Positions 33,317 through 42,267 of a DNA stretch of 64,000 bases are shown here, piece after piece. The stretch is from Aliiroseovarius lamellibrachiae (lineage in GTDB: Bacteria > Pseudomonadota > Alphaproteobacteria > Rhodobacterales > Rhodobacteraceae): positions 248,001 through 312,000 of the forward strand of contig NZ_JAHEVJ010000002.1 in the NCBI RefSeq assembly GCF_018599245.1, written 5' to 3'. Under the pieces are notes generated by a model, which did no database searches, had not been told where the DNA came from, and saw only the letters and a list, made by a program, of their open reading frames with translations. Position 1 is the stretch's first letter. Every line of letters starts with the position of its first letter. Position numbers and translations under genes: made by a program.

Positions 33317-34861
33317 TCAATGCGCTCCTTCTGTTTGGTCTGACAGTTTGCCGGGTGTTTCTAAAACTGTCGAAAGATAGCGTTCCGGGGCAAAAAGCTG
33401 TTCGGATATAGCGGTGGTGTATTGGGTCGCGGGGCCTGCAAAGACCGTGTGCCCCACCAAAAGCGTGACCAACCCGCCAACTGCGACGTAAGACAGACCT
33501 GACGGCGCAGGGCTTGGTTCGGCATTTTCGCCTTGCTCGACGGATTGCGCTTTCCAAAACAAAACGCTGCCGGCGCGGGCAAACCCAACCACGCTGATCA
33601 GGCTTGCGATCAGGATCACGGCCCAGATCCACGCCGCATAGGCCGTGTCAAAGGCCGCGTTCAGGATCAACAGCTTGCCGATAAAGCCTGAAAAGGGCGG
33701 AAGGCCCGCCATTGCAATGGCCGCCACAAAGAAAAGCGCCGCCGTCAAAGGGGCACCCGAAACGGGCGGTTGGGGTGTCAGGTCAAGATTGTCCCGCCCC
33801 GCACGCGCCAAATCTGTGATCAGGAACAAAGCGCCTGCGGCCAGGGTGGAATGGACAATGTAATACAGTGCGGCCGACATGCCCGCTGGCGTGAACAGCG
33901 AGATGGACACCATCACCATGCCCATTGATCCGATCACCGCAAAGGCGGCCAATCGGTCCAGCTGTTTGGCGGCGAGGATCCCGACCATGCCAATGGCCAG
34001 TGACACCAAGGCGGTCGGCAACAGCCACCACCCATGCAGACCCGCCGTGGCGGCCAGATCTGGTGGGAAGATCAGCGTGTAAACGCGAATGATCGCATAC
34101 GCGCCAACTTTGGTCATAATCGCAAAGAGGGCCGCGACCGGGGCAGGGGCCTCGGCATAGCTTGAGGGCAGCCAGAAATGCAACGGCACCACGGCGGCTT
34201 TCACGGCAAAGACCATCAACAATAACACCGCCGCGATGCGAATGCCCACGGTGGCCGAGGCATCAATCAACTGCACCCGGCCTGCAAGATCAGCCATGTT
34301 CAGCGTGCCGGTTTCTGCGTAAATCGCCCCCAGCGCAAACAAAAACAGTGTGGATCCCAATAGATTATAAAGCACATATTGCACACCCGCGCGCAGGCGA
34401 ACGGTGCCGCCGGTGTGGATCATCAAGCCATAAGATGCGATCAACAGAACCTCAAAAAACACGAAGAGGTTAAAGAGGTCGCCTGTCAGAAACGCGCCCA
34501 TGATGCCCATCAGCTGGAACTGAAATAAAGCATGGAAATGCCGCCCGCGATTGTCCCAGCCAGAGCCGATTGCGTAGAGCAGGACAAAAAAGGCAAGCGC
34601 AGAGGTCAGCAACACCATCAGCGTCGAAAGCCGATCCCCGACCAGCACAATGCCAAAGGGGGCGGCCCAGTCGCTCAGCTGATACAGCGTGACCGTGCCG
34701 TCAGAGGCCTGCCAAGACAGACCCGCGGTGATCGCCACAAGGCAAAGCGTCCCAAAGACGGAAATGACCCGCTGAATGGTGATGTGATAGCGCGCCGCCA
34801 AGACAATGAAAGGTGCCAGAAACGCCGGAAGCACAATCGGCAGGATGATCCAATGGGTCAT
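33317..34861 (-). CDS. mrpD: Mrp/Pha cation:proton antiporter subunit D
   Basis: The 514-residue polytopic protein is homologous to the NuoN/NuoM antiporter-like subunits of complex I. Conserved pieces are GDLFNLFVFFEVLLIASYGLM (with the key Glu on helix 5), AVKAAVVPLHFWLPSSYAEAPAPVAALFAIMTKVGAY (the Lys and Pro-rich broken helix), and AGLPPFSGFIGKLLIL. Together with subunit A it forms the proton and cation pathways. The ATG overlaps the mrpC stop by four bases. Confidence 0.95.
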   Translation of the reverse strand: MTHWIILPIVLPAFLAPFIVLAARYHITIQRVISVFGTLCLVAITAGLSWQASDGTVTLYQLSDWAAPFGIVLVGDRLSTLMVLLTSALAFFVLLYAIGSGWDNRGRHFHALFQFQLMGIMGAFLTGDLFNLFVFFEVLLIASYGLMIHTGGTVRLRAGVQYVLYNLLGSTLFLFALGAIYAETGTLNMADLAGRVQLIDASATVGIRIAAVLLLMVFAVKAAVVPLHFWLPSSYAEAPAPVAALFAIMTKVGAYAIIRVYTLIFPPDLAATAGLHGWWLLPTALVSLAIGMVGILAAKQLDRLAAFAVIGSMGMVMVSISLFTPAGMSAALYYIVHSTLAAGALFLITDLARAGRDNLDLTPQPPVSGAPLTAALFFVAAIAMAGLPPFSGFIGKLLILNAAFDTAYAAWIWAVILIASLISVVGFARAGSVLFWKAQSVEQGENAEPSPAPSGLSYVAVGGLVTLLVGHTVFAGPATQYTTAISEQLFAPERYLSTVLETPGKLSDQTEGAH

Positions 34862-35229
34862 TGCGTGCCCTCAGTGTTTAGGTCTGTATTTGGGTCCGCT
34901 TCTGGTGTCGCCGCAAGGTCGTCGATGTGATCGTCATCCCCGCCCAGATAAGCCCCAAGCGAGATCATCACAATCACGGCCGTCATCCCAAAGGAAATCA
35001 CAATTGCGGTCAAAACCAAGGCCTGTGGCAAAGGGTCGGTGTAGTTTGCCGCATTTGACAGAATAGGTGGCGCGCCAACGGTCAACCGCCCAGAGGCAAA
35101 CAGGAAAATGTTCACCGCATAAGTCAAAAGGGACACCCCCATGATGACCGGAAAGGTGCGCAGGCGCAGCACCAGATACAGGCCAGCTGAGGTCAGGATG
35201 CCAATAGCTGAGGCAACAAGAAGTTCCAT
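34858..35229 (-). CDS. mrpC: Mrp/Pha cation:proton antiporter subunit C
   Basis: The 123-residue protein resembles NuoK. It has three helices, with LVLRLRTFPVIMGVSLLTYAVNIFLFASG, the conserved PLPQALVLTAIVISFGMTAVIV, and an acidic C-terminal tail (DDDHIDD). It begins directly after the TAA of the A/B gene with no spacer and overlaps mrpD by four bases. Confidence 0.95.
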   Translation of the reverse strand: MELLVASAIGILTSAGLYLVLRLRTFPVIMGVSLLTYAVNIFLFASGRLTVGAPPILSNAANYTDPLPQALVLTAIVISFGMTAVIVMISLGAYLGGDDDHIDDLAATPEADPNTDLNTEGTQ

Positions 35230-38091
35230 TTACAGCTCCGCCTTTGGTGTGGTGTCATCGCGTGACGGGTCAATATCCATGGGGTGATCAGCGTCCGGCA
35301 CATGGGCCCGGCGCGCAAGGCGTGAAAAGCTTTCCAGCGACAGCATGACCGCGCCAACAACGGCGAAAAATACGCCCAAGTCAAACAGGGCTGCTGTGGC
35401 CAGTTCAAACTTTTCAAACGGTGGAATGCGTACATAGGTGAAATCAGAGGTCAGGAAGGGTTTGTCAAACAACCACGACCCAACGCCGGTCAATCCCGCG
35501 ATCAAAACACCCGTGCCAATCACCCCGTGATAAGGATAACTGATCCGCGCAGCCGTCCAGGAAAACCCGCTTGCCATATATTGCATCACCACCGCAATTG
35601 AGACGATGAGGCCCGCGATGAAGCCCCCGCCCGGCTCATTGTGACCGCGCCAAAAGACGTAGAAACCGACCATCAGAACCACAGGCATAATCACACGGGT
35701 CAGCACAACCATCATCATTGGATGCATAATGCCCGCGCGGGGCTGATCCGGTTTCCGGTTCAAAAGCCGCGCCCTGACCGGGCCTGCCAGCAGGGTTTCG
35801 GTTAGGGCAAAGATCAACAGCGCAGCAATGCCAAGCACGATAATCTCGCCATATGTGTCAAACCCCCGGAAATCGACCAGGATCACATTCACGACGTTCT
35901 TGCCGCCGCCGCCCTGATAGGCATTGGCAAGATGGAACTCCGAAATACTTGGGGCAATACTGTCGCGCAGAAGATAGTGATAAGACATCGCCATGGTCGC
36001 AATCCCGCCCGCCGCCGCAATGGCGCCGTCACGGGTGCGGCGCAACACGCTGCTTTCGATGGGCGTGCGGTTGGGCAGGAAGTTCAGCGCCAGCAACAAT
36101 AGGATGATGGTCACCACCTCTACCGTCAGCTGGGTCATTGCCAAATCAGGCGCGCTAAAGAACACAAAACTAACCGAGACCACCAGCCCGACAATCCCAA
36201 TCAGGATAAGGGACAACAGGCGATTGCGGTGCAAAAAGACCAAACCCAAGGTGGCGGTAACCAACATCAGCCAACCGGCAATTTGTACGGGGTTCGCAGG
36301 CTGGGGCGCGCGGGTGGCAGGGCCAACAGTGCCGGTGACCCAAGCGTGATAGCCAACCGCCATAACCGTCACGGCCATGATCGCGGCATAGCGGGAAAAT
36401 GCGCCGTCATGCAGGCGATGAATGATTTGACGTGACAGGGCGACCGAGGCGTTGATCACCGCATCAAAAATGCGTTTTGCTTCGGGTCGGGGCAAAAGAT
36501 CCCAGAACCGCAAGCTGGGTTTGAAGACAGCCAAAAGCGTCAGGCCACCTGCAACAGCGATGATTGACATGTAAAGCGCGGGCGTCAGGCCGTGCCAGAT
36601 CTTGAAATGGGCATGGGGCACGTCTGCTGCTGTGCCAAGCACGGACGCGGTCACAAGCTTCACGAAAGGTTCGGCCAGGAACGGTGCGACACCGATGATG
36701 ACCACCAAAACGACCAGCAAGGCAGGCGGCAACCACAGCCCCGCACCGGGGTCATGCGGGGCCGCGGGATAATCATCGCGTTTTGGCCCCAGAAAGACGT
36801 GGCCAATAAGGCGAAAGCTGTACCCGGCAGAGAAAAGCGCGCCAACGGTGGCCAGCGCAGGAACAAGATAAGGCATGCCCCACAGCGTGGTGTGATACGC
36901 CTCTTCCAGCATCATTTCTTTGGACAAAAATCCGTTGAGCAGCGGGATGCCAGCCATCGACAAGGCCGCAAGGCTTGCAATGCCAAAGGTCACCGGCATG
37001 AGGTGGCGAAGCCCGCCCAAACGGCGAATGTCGCGGGTATGGGTTTCGTGATCAATGATGCCAGCGGACATGAAAAGCGCGGCTTTGAATGTGGCGTGGT
37101 TCAGGATGTGAAACACCGCCGCCATCGCGCCAAACGCCGTGCCCGTGCCCAAAAGCATCGTAATCAGCCCCAAATGGCTGACGGTTGAAAACGCCAAAAG
37201 CGCCTTGAGGTCGTGTTTGAAAAGGGCAATCACGGCGCCCAGAACCATTGTGATCAGCCCGGCCCCGGTCACAATCACAAACCATTCCGGCGTGCCAGAC
37301 AACACCGGCCACATGCGCGCCATCAGGAAAATCCCGGCTTTGACCATCGTGGCAGAGTGCAGATAGGCCGACACGGGGGTCGGGGCCGCCATTGCATGTG
37401 GCAGCCAGAAGTGAAACGGGAACTGCGCGGATTTGGTGAAACACCCCAGCAGGATCAGCAGCAAGGCCGGCACATAAAGGGGCGACGCTTGGATCAATGC
37501 GCGGTTTTCAAGGATAACGCTCAGATCATAACTGCCGACAATCTGACCCAGGATCAGCATCCCCGCAATCATGGCAAGCCCCCCCATCCCGGTCACAGCC
37601 AGCGCCATACGCGCGCCTTGCCGCCCTTCGGGAAGGTGCTTCCAATAGCCGATAAGAAGGAAGGATGACAGCGACGTCAGCTCCCAGAAGACCAGTAAAA
37701 GCAAGATGTTATCGCTAAGGACAATCCCAACCATCGCGCCTTGGAACAGCAAGAGATAGGTGAAGAACTCGCCCATATTGTCCTCACGCGCGAGGTAAAA
37801 GCGCGCATAGGTGATGATCAAAAGGCCAATGCCAAGGATCAGACAGGCGAAAAAGAACCCAAGCCCGTCCAGCATCAAGGTGACGTTTAAGCCGAGAAGT
37901 GGGATCCAATTGAATTGCGCAGTGATCAGATCACCCGCAAGCACGGTGGGCAAATTGGTCAAAAGTCCAATCAGCGCGGTTAAGGTGACCATAAAGGTGA
38001 CACCCGCACAGGCTTGGCGGCCCGCAGAATTCATCAGGCCGGGCAGCAAGGCCCCGAGAAAGGGCAATGCGACGATAAGGAAGAGGGACAC
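35230..38091 (-). CDS. mrpA: Mrp/Pha cation:proton antiporter, fused subunits A and B
   Basis: The 953-residue protein contains the NuoL-like MrpA module with FWELTSLSSFLLIGYW, TKSAQFPFHFWLPHAMAAPTPVSAYLHSATMVKAGIFL and NHATFKAALFMSAGIIDHETHTRD. The C-terminal MrpA domain has GFDTYGEIIVLGIAALLIF. From about residue 790 an MrpB domain follows: RVIMPVVLMVGFYVFWRGHNEPGGGFIAGL. The A-B fusion is the PhaAB arrangement of alphaproteobacteria, so six genes encode the seven-subunit complex. The start is GTG at 38091 with AGGAG upstream. The complex exports Na+ or K+ for protons in alkaline or saline conditions. Confidence 0.95.
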   Translation of the reverse strand: MSLFLIVALPFLGALLPGLMNSAGRQACAGVTFMVTLTALIGLLTNLPTVLAGDLITAQFNWIPLLGLNVTLMLDGLGFFFACLILGIGLLIITYARFYLAREDNMGEFFTYLLLFQGAMVGIVLSDNILLLLVFWELTSLSSFLLIGYWKHLPEGRQGARMALAVTGMGGLAMIAGMLILGQIVGSYDLSVILENRALIQASPLYVPALLLILLGCFTKSAQFPFHFWLPHAMAAPTPVSAYLHSATMVKAGIFLMARMWPVLSGTPEWFVIVTGAGLITMVLGAVIALFKHDLKALLAFSTVSHLGLITMLLGTGTAFGAMAAVFHILNHATFKAALFMSAGIIDHETHTRDIRRLGGLRHLMPVTFGIASLAALSMAGIPLLNGFLSKEMMLEEAYHTTLWGMPYLVPALATVGALFSAGYSFRLIGHVFLGPKRDDYPAAPHDPGAGLWLPPALLVVLVVIIGVAPFLAEPFVKLVTASVLGTAADVPHAHFKIWHGLTPALYMSIIAVAGGLTLLAVFKPSLRFWDLLPRPEAKRIFDAVINASVALSRQIIHRLHDGAFSRYAAIMAVTVMAVGYHAWVTGTVGPATRAPQPANPVQIAGWLMLVTATLGLVFLHRNRLLSLILIGIVGLVVSVSFVFFSAPDLAMTQLTVEVVTIILLLLALNFLPNRTPIESSVLRRTRDGAIAAAGGIATMAMSYHYLLRDSIAPSISEFHLANAYQGGGGKNVVNVILVDFRGFDTYGEIIVLGIAALLIFALTETLLAGPVRARLLNRKPDQPRAGIMHPMMMVVLTRVIMPVVLMVGFYVFWRGHNEPGGGFIAGLIVSIAVVMQYMASGFSWTAARISYPYHGVIGTGVLIAGLTGVGSWLFDKPFLTSDFTYVRIPPFEKFELATAALFDLGVFFAVVGAVMLSLESFSRLARRAHVPDADHPMDIDPSRDDTTPKAEL

Positions 38092-38230
38092 GCGAACTCC
38101 TGATCAATGGCCAAAAAGGTTTCCCTGTTTTGTGGCAAAATGCGCCGAACCTCAAGGGGAACCGGCGCATCAAAGGGAAGAAAGCGCGTTGTTTTTGTCG
38201 TAAGCGTTGGCAGGGGCCTTTGCGCGGGGG

Positions 38231-38611
38231 CTAAACCTCGTCCAGCACCTTGCGCGCGGCCCGAAAGCATTCCAACGCTTGTGGCACGCCACAGTAAATG
38301 CCAATCACATGGATGATTGCGCGGATCTCTTCTTTGGTGACGCCATTGTTGATGGCACCACGGCAGTGCAGCTCCCATTCGTGCATTTTTCCCAATGCGC
38401 CAATCATCGACAGGTTCATCATCGACCGGGTCTTGGCGTCAATCACATCGTCGCCCCAGCCAAACCCCCAGCACCATGCGGTCATCGCTTCTTGAAATGG
38501 GCGGGTGAACTCGTCTGCGGCGGCAAGGTTCTTTTCAACATATTCCGCGCCAAGCGTTGCCTTGCGTTGCTCCAAGCCTTTCAGAAACAAGTCTTCGTCA
38601 AATGTGCTCAT
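38231..38611 (-). CDS. Carboxymuconolactone decarboxylase family protein
   Basis: The 126-residue all-helical protein belongs to the CMD/AhpD superfamily. The domain region reads RSMMNLSMIGALGKMHEWELHCRGAINNGVTKEEIRAIIHVIGIYCGVPQALECF, with the conserved Glu, Cys and His near EIRAIIHVIGIYCG. There is no CxxC peroxiredoxin-type motif, so it resembles PcaC-type decarboxylases more than AhpD. No protocatechuate genes are nearby, and the substrate is unknown. It lies alone between the Mrp operon and the TRAP operon. Confidence 0.85.
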   Translation of the reverse strand: MSTFDEDLFLKGLEQRKATLGAEYVEKNLAAADEFTRPFQEAMTAWCWGFGWGDDVIDAKTRSMMNLSMIGALGKMHEWELHCRGAINNGVTKEEIRAIIHVIGIYCGVPQALECFRAARKVLDEV

Positions 38612-39092
38612 GTCTTTTCCTTTGCCATATGAGGGGGGGGGCCGTTTTGGTATAGCGCTGCGCGCGCATCTTGTCCGCCATCATTTGCGGATGTGCTGTG
38701 GATATGTGTGCGCCTGTCGCGTCGAAATGGTGCAATCTGCCGCAGTTTAACTTTACGCAGGGGCAGGTAAATGAAAGCGAATCATGGGCGCAAATTGCTG
38801 AGTCGGTGAATTTGTGAAGGAAATAGCGATCTAAATTCGCTAAATCTTGTTCGTAACAATTCGAAAGATTTAGACTTAAGTATTTGATATTTAACATGTC
38901 AGTAAAAATGGCGCTTACATAATTTGATCAAACCGCTCATTAATTTGCGCAAAATCACCCTGAATGTCGCTTAAAATATTGCGCACCGTCATTTCCTTGA
39001 TGTAGGAGCGTCCCACACTGTGGCTTCACCCGAGGAGGGGCAGGTCGCCGTGCAACGGAACGAAGTGAGGCCACGCCTCGGGAGGAGATCCT
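38612..39092. other. Gap upstream of the TRAP operon
   Basis: 481 bases with no convincing gene, AT-rich between 38800 and 38960. A 9-bp inverted repeat at 38840-38873 is the only clear structure. Promoter elements for the TRAP operon presumably lie between it and the GGAGGAG ribosome site at 39077-39085. Confidence 0.4.
38840..38873. promoter_or_regulatory. Inverted repeat upstream of dctP, possible operator
   Basis: CTAAATCTT (38840-38848) and AAGATTTAG (38865-38873) are perfect inverted 9-mers 16 bases apart in an AT-rich region about 220 bases before the TRAP gene. The spacing suits a dimeric regulator or a weak hairpin. Confidence 0.35.
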
Positions 39093-40109
39093 ATGACATT
39101 CACGACTTTCACACGTCGCGCTGCTTTGGGCGCACTTGCAGGCGCCGCCGCGTTTGCCTCTGTTGCGACCACCGCCACAGCGGACACTGTGCGCCTGCGG
39201 TTTCACACCTTCTACGGCACAGAAATCGACCCGATTGCGAAAAAGTTTCGCAAGGCCGTGAAAGACGCCTCAAACGGCACCCTGCGCATTCAATATTTCC
39301 GTGGCGGAGAGCTGGTGGCCTCTGATCAATTTGCCGATGCCGTTTCTAAAGGCACCGTCGATATCGTGCATGGCACCGGCGGTTACTGGTCCGGTCAAAT
39401 CGACGTGGGCAATATCGAAGCGGGCTTGCCCGGCGCATGGGCCAGCGTGGACGAAGCCAAGGCGCTGTTTAACAGCCCCGAAGTGGATGCTTTGTTGAAA
39501 GAAGCCTATGCTGAGGCCGGCACTGTTTATCTGGGCAAAGGCTATGGTCATAACTACGACCTTCTGACCAAAGAGCCTGTGACCTCGTTGGCTGATCTGA
39601 AGACCCGCAAAATCCGTGCGACATCCAATGTGGCAAAAGTCCTGTCCGCCTTTGACATTCCAACCGTGTATCTGCCCGCGCAAGAGCTTTACATCGGCAT
39701 GTCGACCGGCGTGATTGACGGCGCGATCTATGGTGGCCCGGTGGAATATGAGCAACTGAAGCTGCATGAAACCGCGCAAAACTATACCTTCATGAACATG
39801 CTGATGCCCGGTTGGACAGAAACCTTCCTTGCCAACCCTGCGGCTTGGAACAAGCTGTCGGATGAGCATAAAGCCATTTTGAAAACCGCCATCGCGCAGT
39901 TCGCAGACGACATTCACCAGTGGCTGGCTGACGGCAACGCTGGTGTGGCCGAGGGCACTTTTACATATGCAACATTGCCAGCCGCGGATTCAAAAGCACT
40001 GACAGCCGCCGCCCAAGGTGTGTGGCAAGAAGAGGCGGCCCGCAGCCCGCGCAACCAGAAATTCATTGATCTTCTGGTCGCCAATGCAAAGGCTCAAGGG
40101 CGCCTGTAA
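39093..40109 (+). CDS. dctP: TRAP transporter solute-binding protein (DctP family)
   Basis: The 338-residue protein is the periplasmic receptor of a TRAP system. It starts with a twin-arginine-like signal (MTFTTFTRRAALGALAGAAA). The mature domain has RLRFHTFYGTEIDPIAKKF, GGELVASDQFADAVSKGTVD, KTRKIRATSNVAKVLSAFDI with the conserved Arg that pairs with a substrate carboxylate, TVYLPAQELYIGMSTGVIDGAI, and LPAADSKALTAAAQGVWQEEAARSPRNQK. The ligand is likely an organic acid. A GGAGGAG site precedes ATG 39093. The next gene begins at its last base, and the large permease follows. Confidence 0.93.
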   Translation: MTFTTFTRRAALGALAGAAAFASVATTATADTVRLRFHTFYGTEIDPIAKKFRKAVKDASNGTLRIQYFRGGELVASDQFADAVSKGTVDIVHGTGGYWSGQIDVGNIEAGLPGAWASVDEAKALFNSPEVDALLKEAYAEAGTVYLGKGYGHNYDLLTKEPVTSLADLKTRKIRATSNVAKVLSAFDIPTVYLPAQELYIGMSTGVIDGAIYGGPVEYEQLKLHETAQNYTFMNMLMPGWTETFLANPAAWNKLSDEHKAILKTAIAQFADDIHQWLADGNAGVAEGTFTYATLPAADSKALTAAAQGVWQEEAARSPRNQKFIDLLVANAKAQGRL

Positions 40110-40696
40110 TGGGATTGGTGACAAGATATCTTGTCATTCAAGATGGTCTGTCCGAGCTTGTCGGGCGGACCATTTCTTGGTTGACGCTTGCGATGATCGC
40201 CGTGCTGATGCTGGAAATTATCGCGCGCTATTTCTTGAACGCGCCAACGACCTGGGCCCATGAGCTATCCACCATGCTCTATGGTGGTTTTTGCATTATG
40301 GCCGGGGCCTTTACCCTGCGCCACCGGGGCCATGTGCGGTCCGAAGTGATCTGGGGCATGTTGGGCACGCGCGCGCGCGCCACCTGTGACGTGATTATTT
40401 TCGCGATCGGCCTTGTGGTGATGGGGATCTTTTTCAAGATGTCCCTCGACTTTGCCGCCGAAAGCTGGGCGGTGCGGGAATATTCCAACAAATCTGTCTG
40501 GCAACCGGCGCTTTACCCAATCAAGTCGGTCATTCCGCTCGCGGTGGGGCTGGTCTGGTTGCAAAACCTGGCCGAGCTTGTCCGGGCGACGCTGACCATG
40601 TTGGGTATCGAATTCCACGATCCTCGTGAACACGAAGACACGTCGGCAACCGATCCAGAATACATGCCCGACGCGGATAGCAACGACACAGAATAA
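40109..40696 (+). CDS. dctQ: TRAP transporter small permease (DctQ family)
   Basis: The 195-residue protein has the four-helix layout of DctQ: RTISWLTLAMIAVLMLEIIARYFLNAPTTWAHELSTMLYGGFCIMAGAFTLRHRGHVRSEV is the hallmark block, with W-x-hydrophobic-E-L near helix 2 and a GHVR loop. The C-terminus is an acidic cytoplasmic tail (HEDTSATDPEYMPDADSNDTE). It begins where dctP ends (TAATG overlap). It stabilises the large permease in the inner membrane. Confidence 0.93.
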   Translation: MGLVTRYLVIQDGLSELVGRTISWLTLAMIAVLMLEIIARYFLNAPTTWAHELSTMLYGGFCIMAGAFTLRHRGHVRSEVIWGMLGTRARATCDVIIFAIGLVVMGIFFKMSLDFAAESWAVREYSNKSVWQPALYPIKSVIPLAVGLVWLQNLAELVRATLTMLGIEFHDPREHEDTSATDPEYMPDADSNDTE

Positions 40697-40740
40697 TACT
40701 GAAACGGCAAGGCAGCTGTCCTTGTCAGGGAGGGAAGACT

Positions 40741-42054
40741 ATGGCGGAGCTTGATCCCCTTACGATCACTGCGATCATGTTTCTATCAATGCTGGGGCTT
40801 ATGGCGCTGGGCGCGCCTCTGGCTTGGGCATTGACCTTTTGCGGCGTTGGCAGCGCCTTTATGATTTACGGCGATGGCGGCTTGGATCTGTTGATCTCGT
40901 CGACCTTCTCGGCGATGGATAACTTTCTGTTGGTGGCCTTGCCGATGTTCATCTTTATGGGGCTGGTGCTGCAACGCTCTGGCATCACCGATGACCTGTT
41001 TGAGATGATCCACAAGCTGATGGGGCGTCTGCCCGGTGGGCTTGGTATTGGCACGGTGATTATCTGTGCGTTGATTGCCGCGATGGCGGGTGTGTCGGGT
41101 GCGGCGACCGTGTCGCTTGGCATTATCGCGCTGCCCGCAATGCTGAAACGCGGCTATGATCCCAAGCTGGTCACCGGCACAATCATGGCCGGCGGCGCGC
41201 TAGGCTTTTTGATCCCGCCGTCCGTTCTGATGATCATCTATGCGTTTTTGTCGCGTGACAGTGTGGGTAAGCTTTTTGCCGCAGGGCTGATGCCAGGGCT
41301 GATGCTGGCGGCGATCTACATCATCTATATTCTCGTGCGCTGTCGCCTGAACCCCGCGATGGGCCCCCCCGCGCGGGAGCAATTTACCGCGCGCGAAAAA
41401 ATCGGATCTTTGCGTTTTCTCATCGCGCCGGGTCTGCTGATTTTCACGGTTCTGGGCTGCATCATCGGTGGGGTGACCTCGCCGTCAGAAGCGTCCGCCA
41501 TTGGTGCATTTGGTGCGCTGGTGATCGCGGGCATTCAGCGGCGCCTGAGCTGGGATATGATGCGTTATGTGATGCTGACCACCACCAAATTGATGGGCAT
41601 GTTGATGTGGATCACCATCGCCGCTGTGTTCTTTTCCAAGATCTATGTGGGGCTGGGCGCAGGGCAGATTGTTGGCGAGTTGATTGAAGATTTTGACCTG
41701 TCGCCGATGTGGGTGATCATCGCCATGCTGGCCACCTATTTTGTGCTTGGCATGTTTCTGGATGACTTTGCGATTGTGTTTATCACCGTGCCTCTGTTTG
41801 TGCCGATCGTGCGCGATCTGGGTTTTGATACCACTTGGTTTGCGGTCTTGTTTATCTTGTCGATGCAGTCGGCTTATTTGACGCCGCCCTTTGGGTATAA
41901 CCTCTTTTACATGAGATCCGTGGCCCCGCCCGAGATCACAATCGGCGATATCTATAAGGCGGCCATCCCCTTTGTGATCTTGCAAATCCTTGGGTTGGCG
42001 CTGGTCGTGGCGTTCCCACAAATCGCTTTGTGGCTGCCGAACCTGTTGTTCTGA
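40741..42054 (+). CDS. dctM: TRAP transporter large permease (DctM family)
   Basis: The 437-residue protein has about 12 membrane helices and DctM signatures: LGAPLAWALTFCGVGSAF, the first hairpin region FSAMDNFLLVALPMFIFMGLVLQRSGI, AAMAGVSGAATVSLGIIALPAMLKRGYD, GGALGFLIPPSVLMIIYAF and TPPFGYNLFYM. It uses the sodium gradient to import the substrate handed over by DctP. The AGGGAGG-type site precedes ATG 40741. Two terminators follow. The neighbouring catabolic cluster suggests an organic or amino acid substrate, which is inference. Confidence 0.95.
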   Translation: MAELDPLTITAIMFLSMLGLMALGAPLAWALTFCGVGSAFMIYGDGGLDLLISSTFSAMDNFLLVALPMFIFMGLVLQRSGITDDLFEMIHKLMGRLPGGLGIGTVIICALIAAMAGVSGAATVSLGIIALPAMLKRGYDPKLVTGTIMAGGALGFLIPPSVLMIIYAFLSRDSVGKLFAAGLMPGLMLAAIYIIYILVRCRLNPAMGPPAREQFTAREKIGSLRFLIAPGLLIFTVLGCIIGGVTSPSEASAIGAFGALVIAGIQRRLSWDMMRYVMLTTTKLMGMLMWITIAAVFFSKIYVGLGAGQIVGELIEDFDLSPMWVIIAMLATYFVLGMFLDDFAIVFITVPLFVPIVRDLGFDTTWFAVLFILSMQSAYLTPPFGYNLFYMRSVAPPEITIGDIYKAAIPFVILQILGLALVVAFPQIALWLPNLLF

Positions 42055-42068
42055 GGTCAAAGAATAGG

Positions 42069-42090
42069 CGCCGCCTTCGGGCGGCGTTTA
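42069..42090 (+). terminator. First terminator after dctM
   Basis: CGCCGCC (42069-42075), loop TTCG, GGCGGCG (42080-42086) followed by TTTAT. It lies 15 bases past the dctM stop. Confidence 0.7.
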
Positions 42091-42120
42091 TACCTGTCGT
42101 TTAACGACACTCCCAGACTT

Positions 42121-42147
42121 GGCCGCCCTTTGGGGCGGCCTTTTTTC
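42121..42147 (+). terminator. Second, stronger terminator after dctM
   Basis: GGCCGCCC (42121-42128), loop TTTG, GGGCGGCC (42133-42140) followed directly by six T. Tandem terminators like this isolate the TRAP operon from the convergent CoA-transferase gene. Confidence 0.88.
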
Positions 42148-42178
42148 TTGTGTTGGAGCAGTTGGGTGAGATTTCGTA

Positions 42179-42256
42179 GAAAACTAGAAAACTAGAAAAC
42201 TAGAAAACTAGAAAACTAGAAAACTAGAAAACTAGAAAACTAGTTTTCTAGTTTTC
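42179..42256. repeat. Eight tandem copies of GAAAACTA ending in a perfect palindrome
   Basis: The octamer GAAAACTA is repeated without a mismatch eight times (units starting at 42179 and every 8 bases to 42235). It is then followed by its inverse (GTTTTCTAGTTTTC), so the last 30 bases (42227-42256) are a perfect palindrome centred on ACTAGT. The array can fold as a long hairpin or slip during replication. It lies in the convergent gap between dctM and the CoA-transferase gene, 11 bases past the latter's stop. Confidence 0.97.
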
Positions 42257-42267
42257 CCGTGGTTTCA

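Noticed and set aside
42121-42256. Octamer array considered as a CRISPR
   Set aside because: Units are contiguous 8-mers without spacers, and no cas genes are present.
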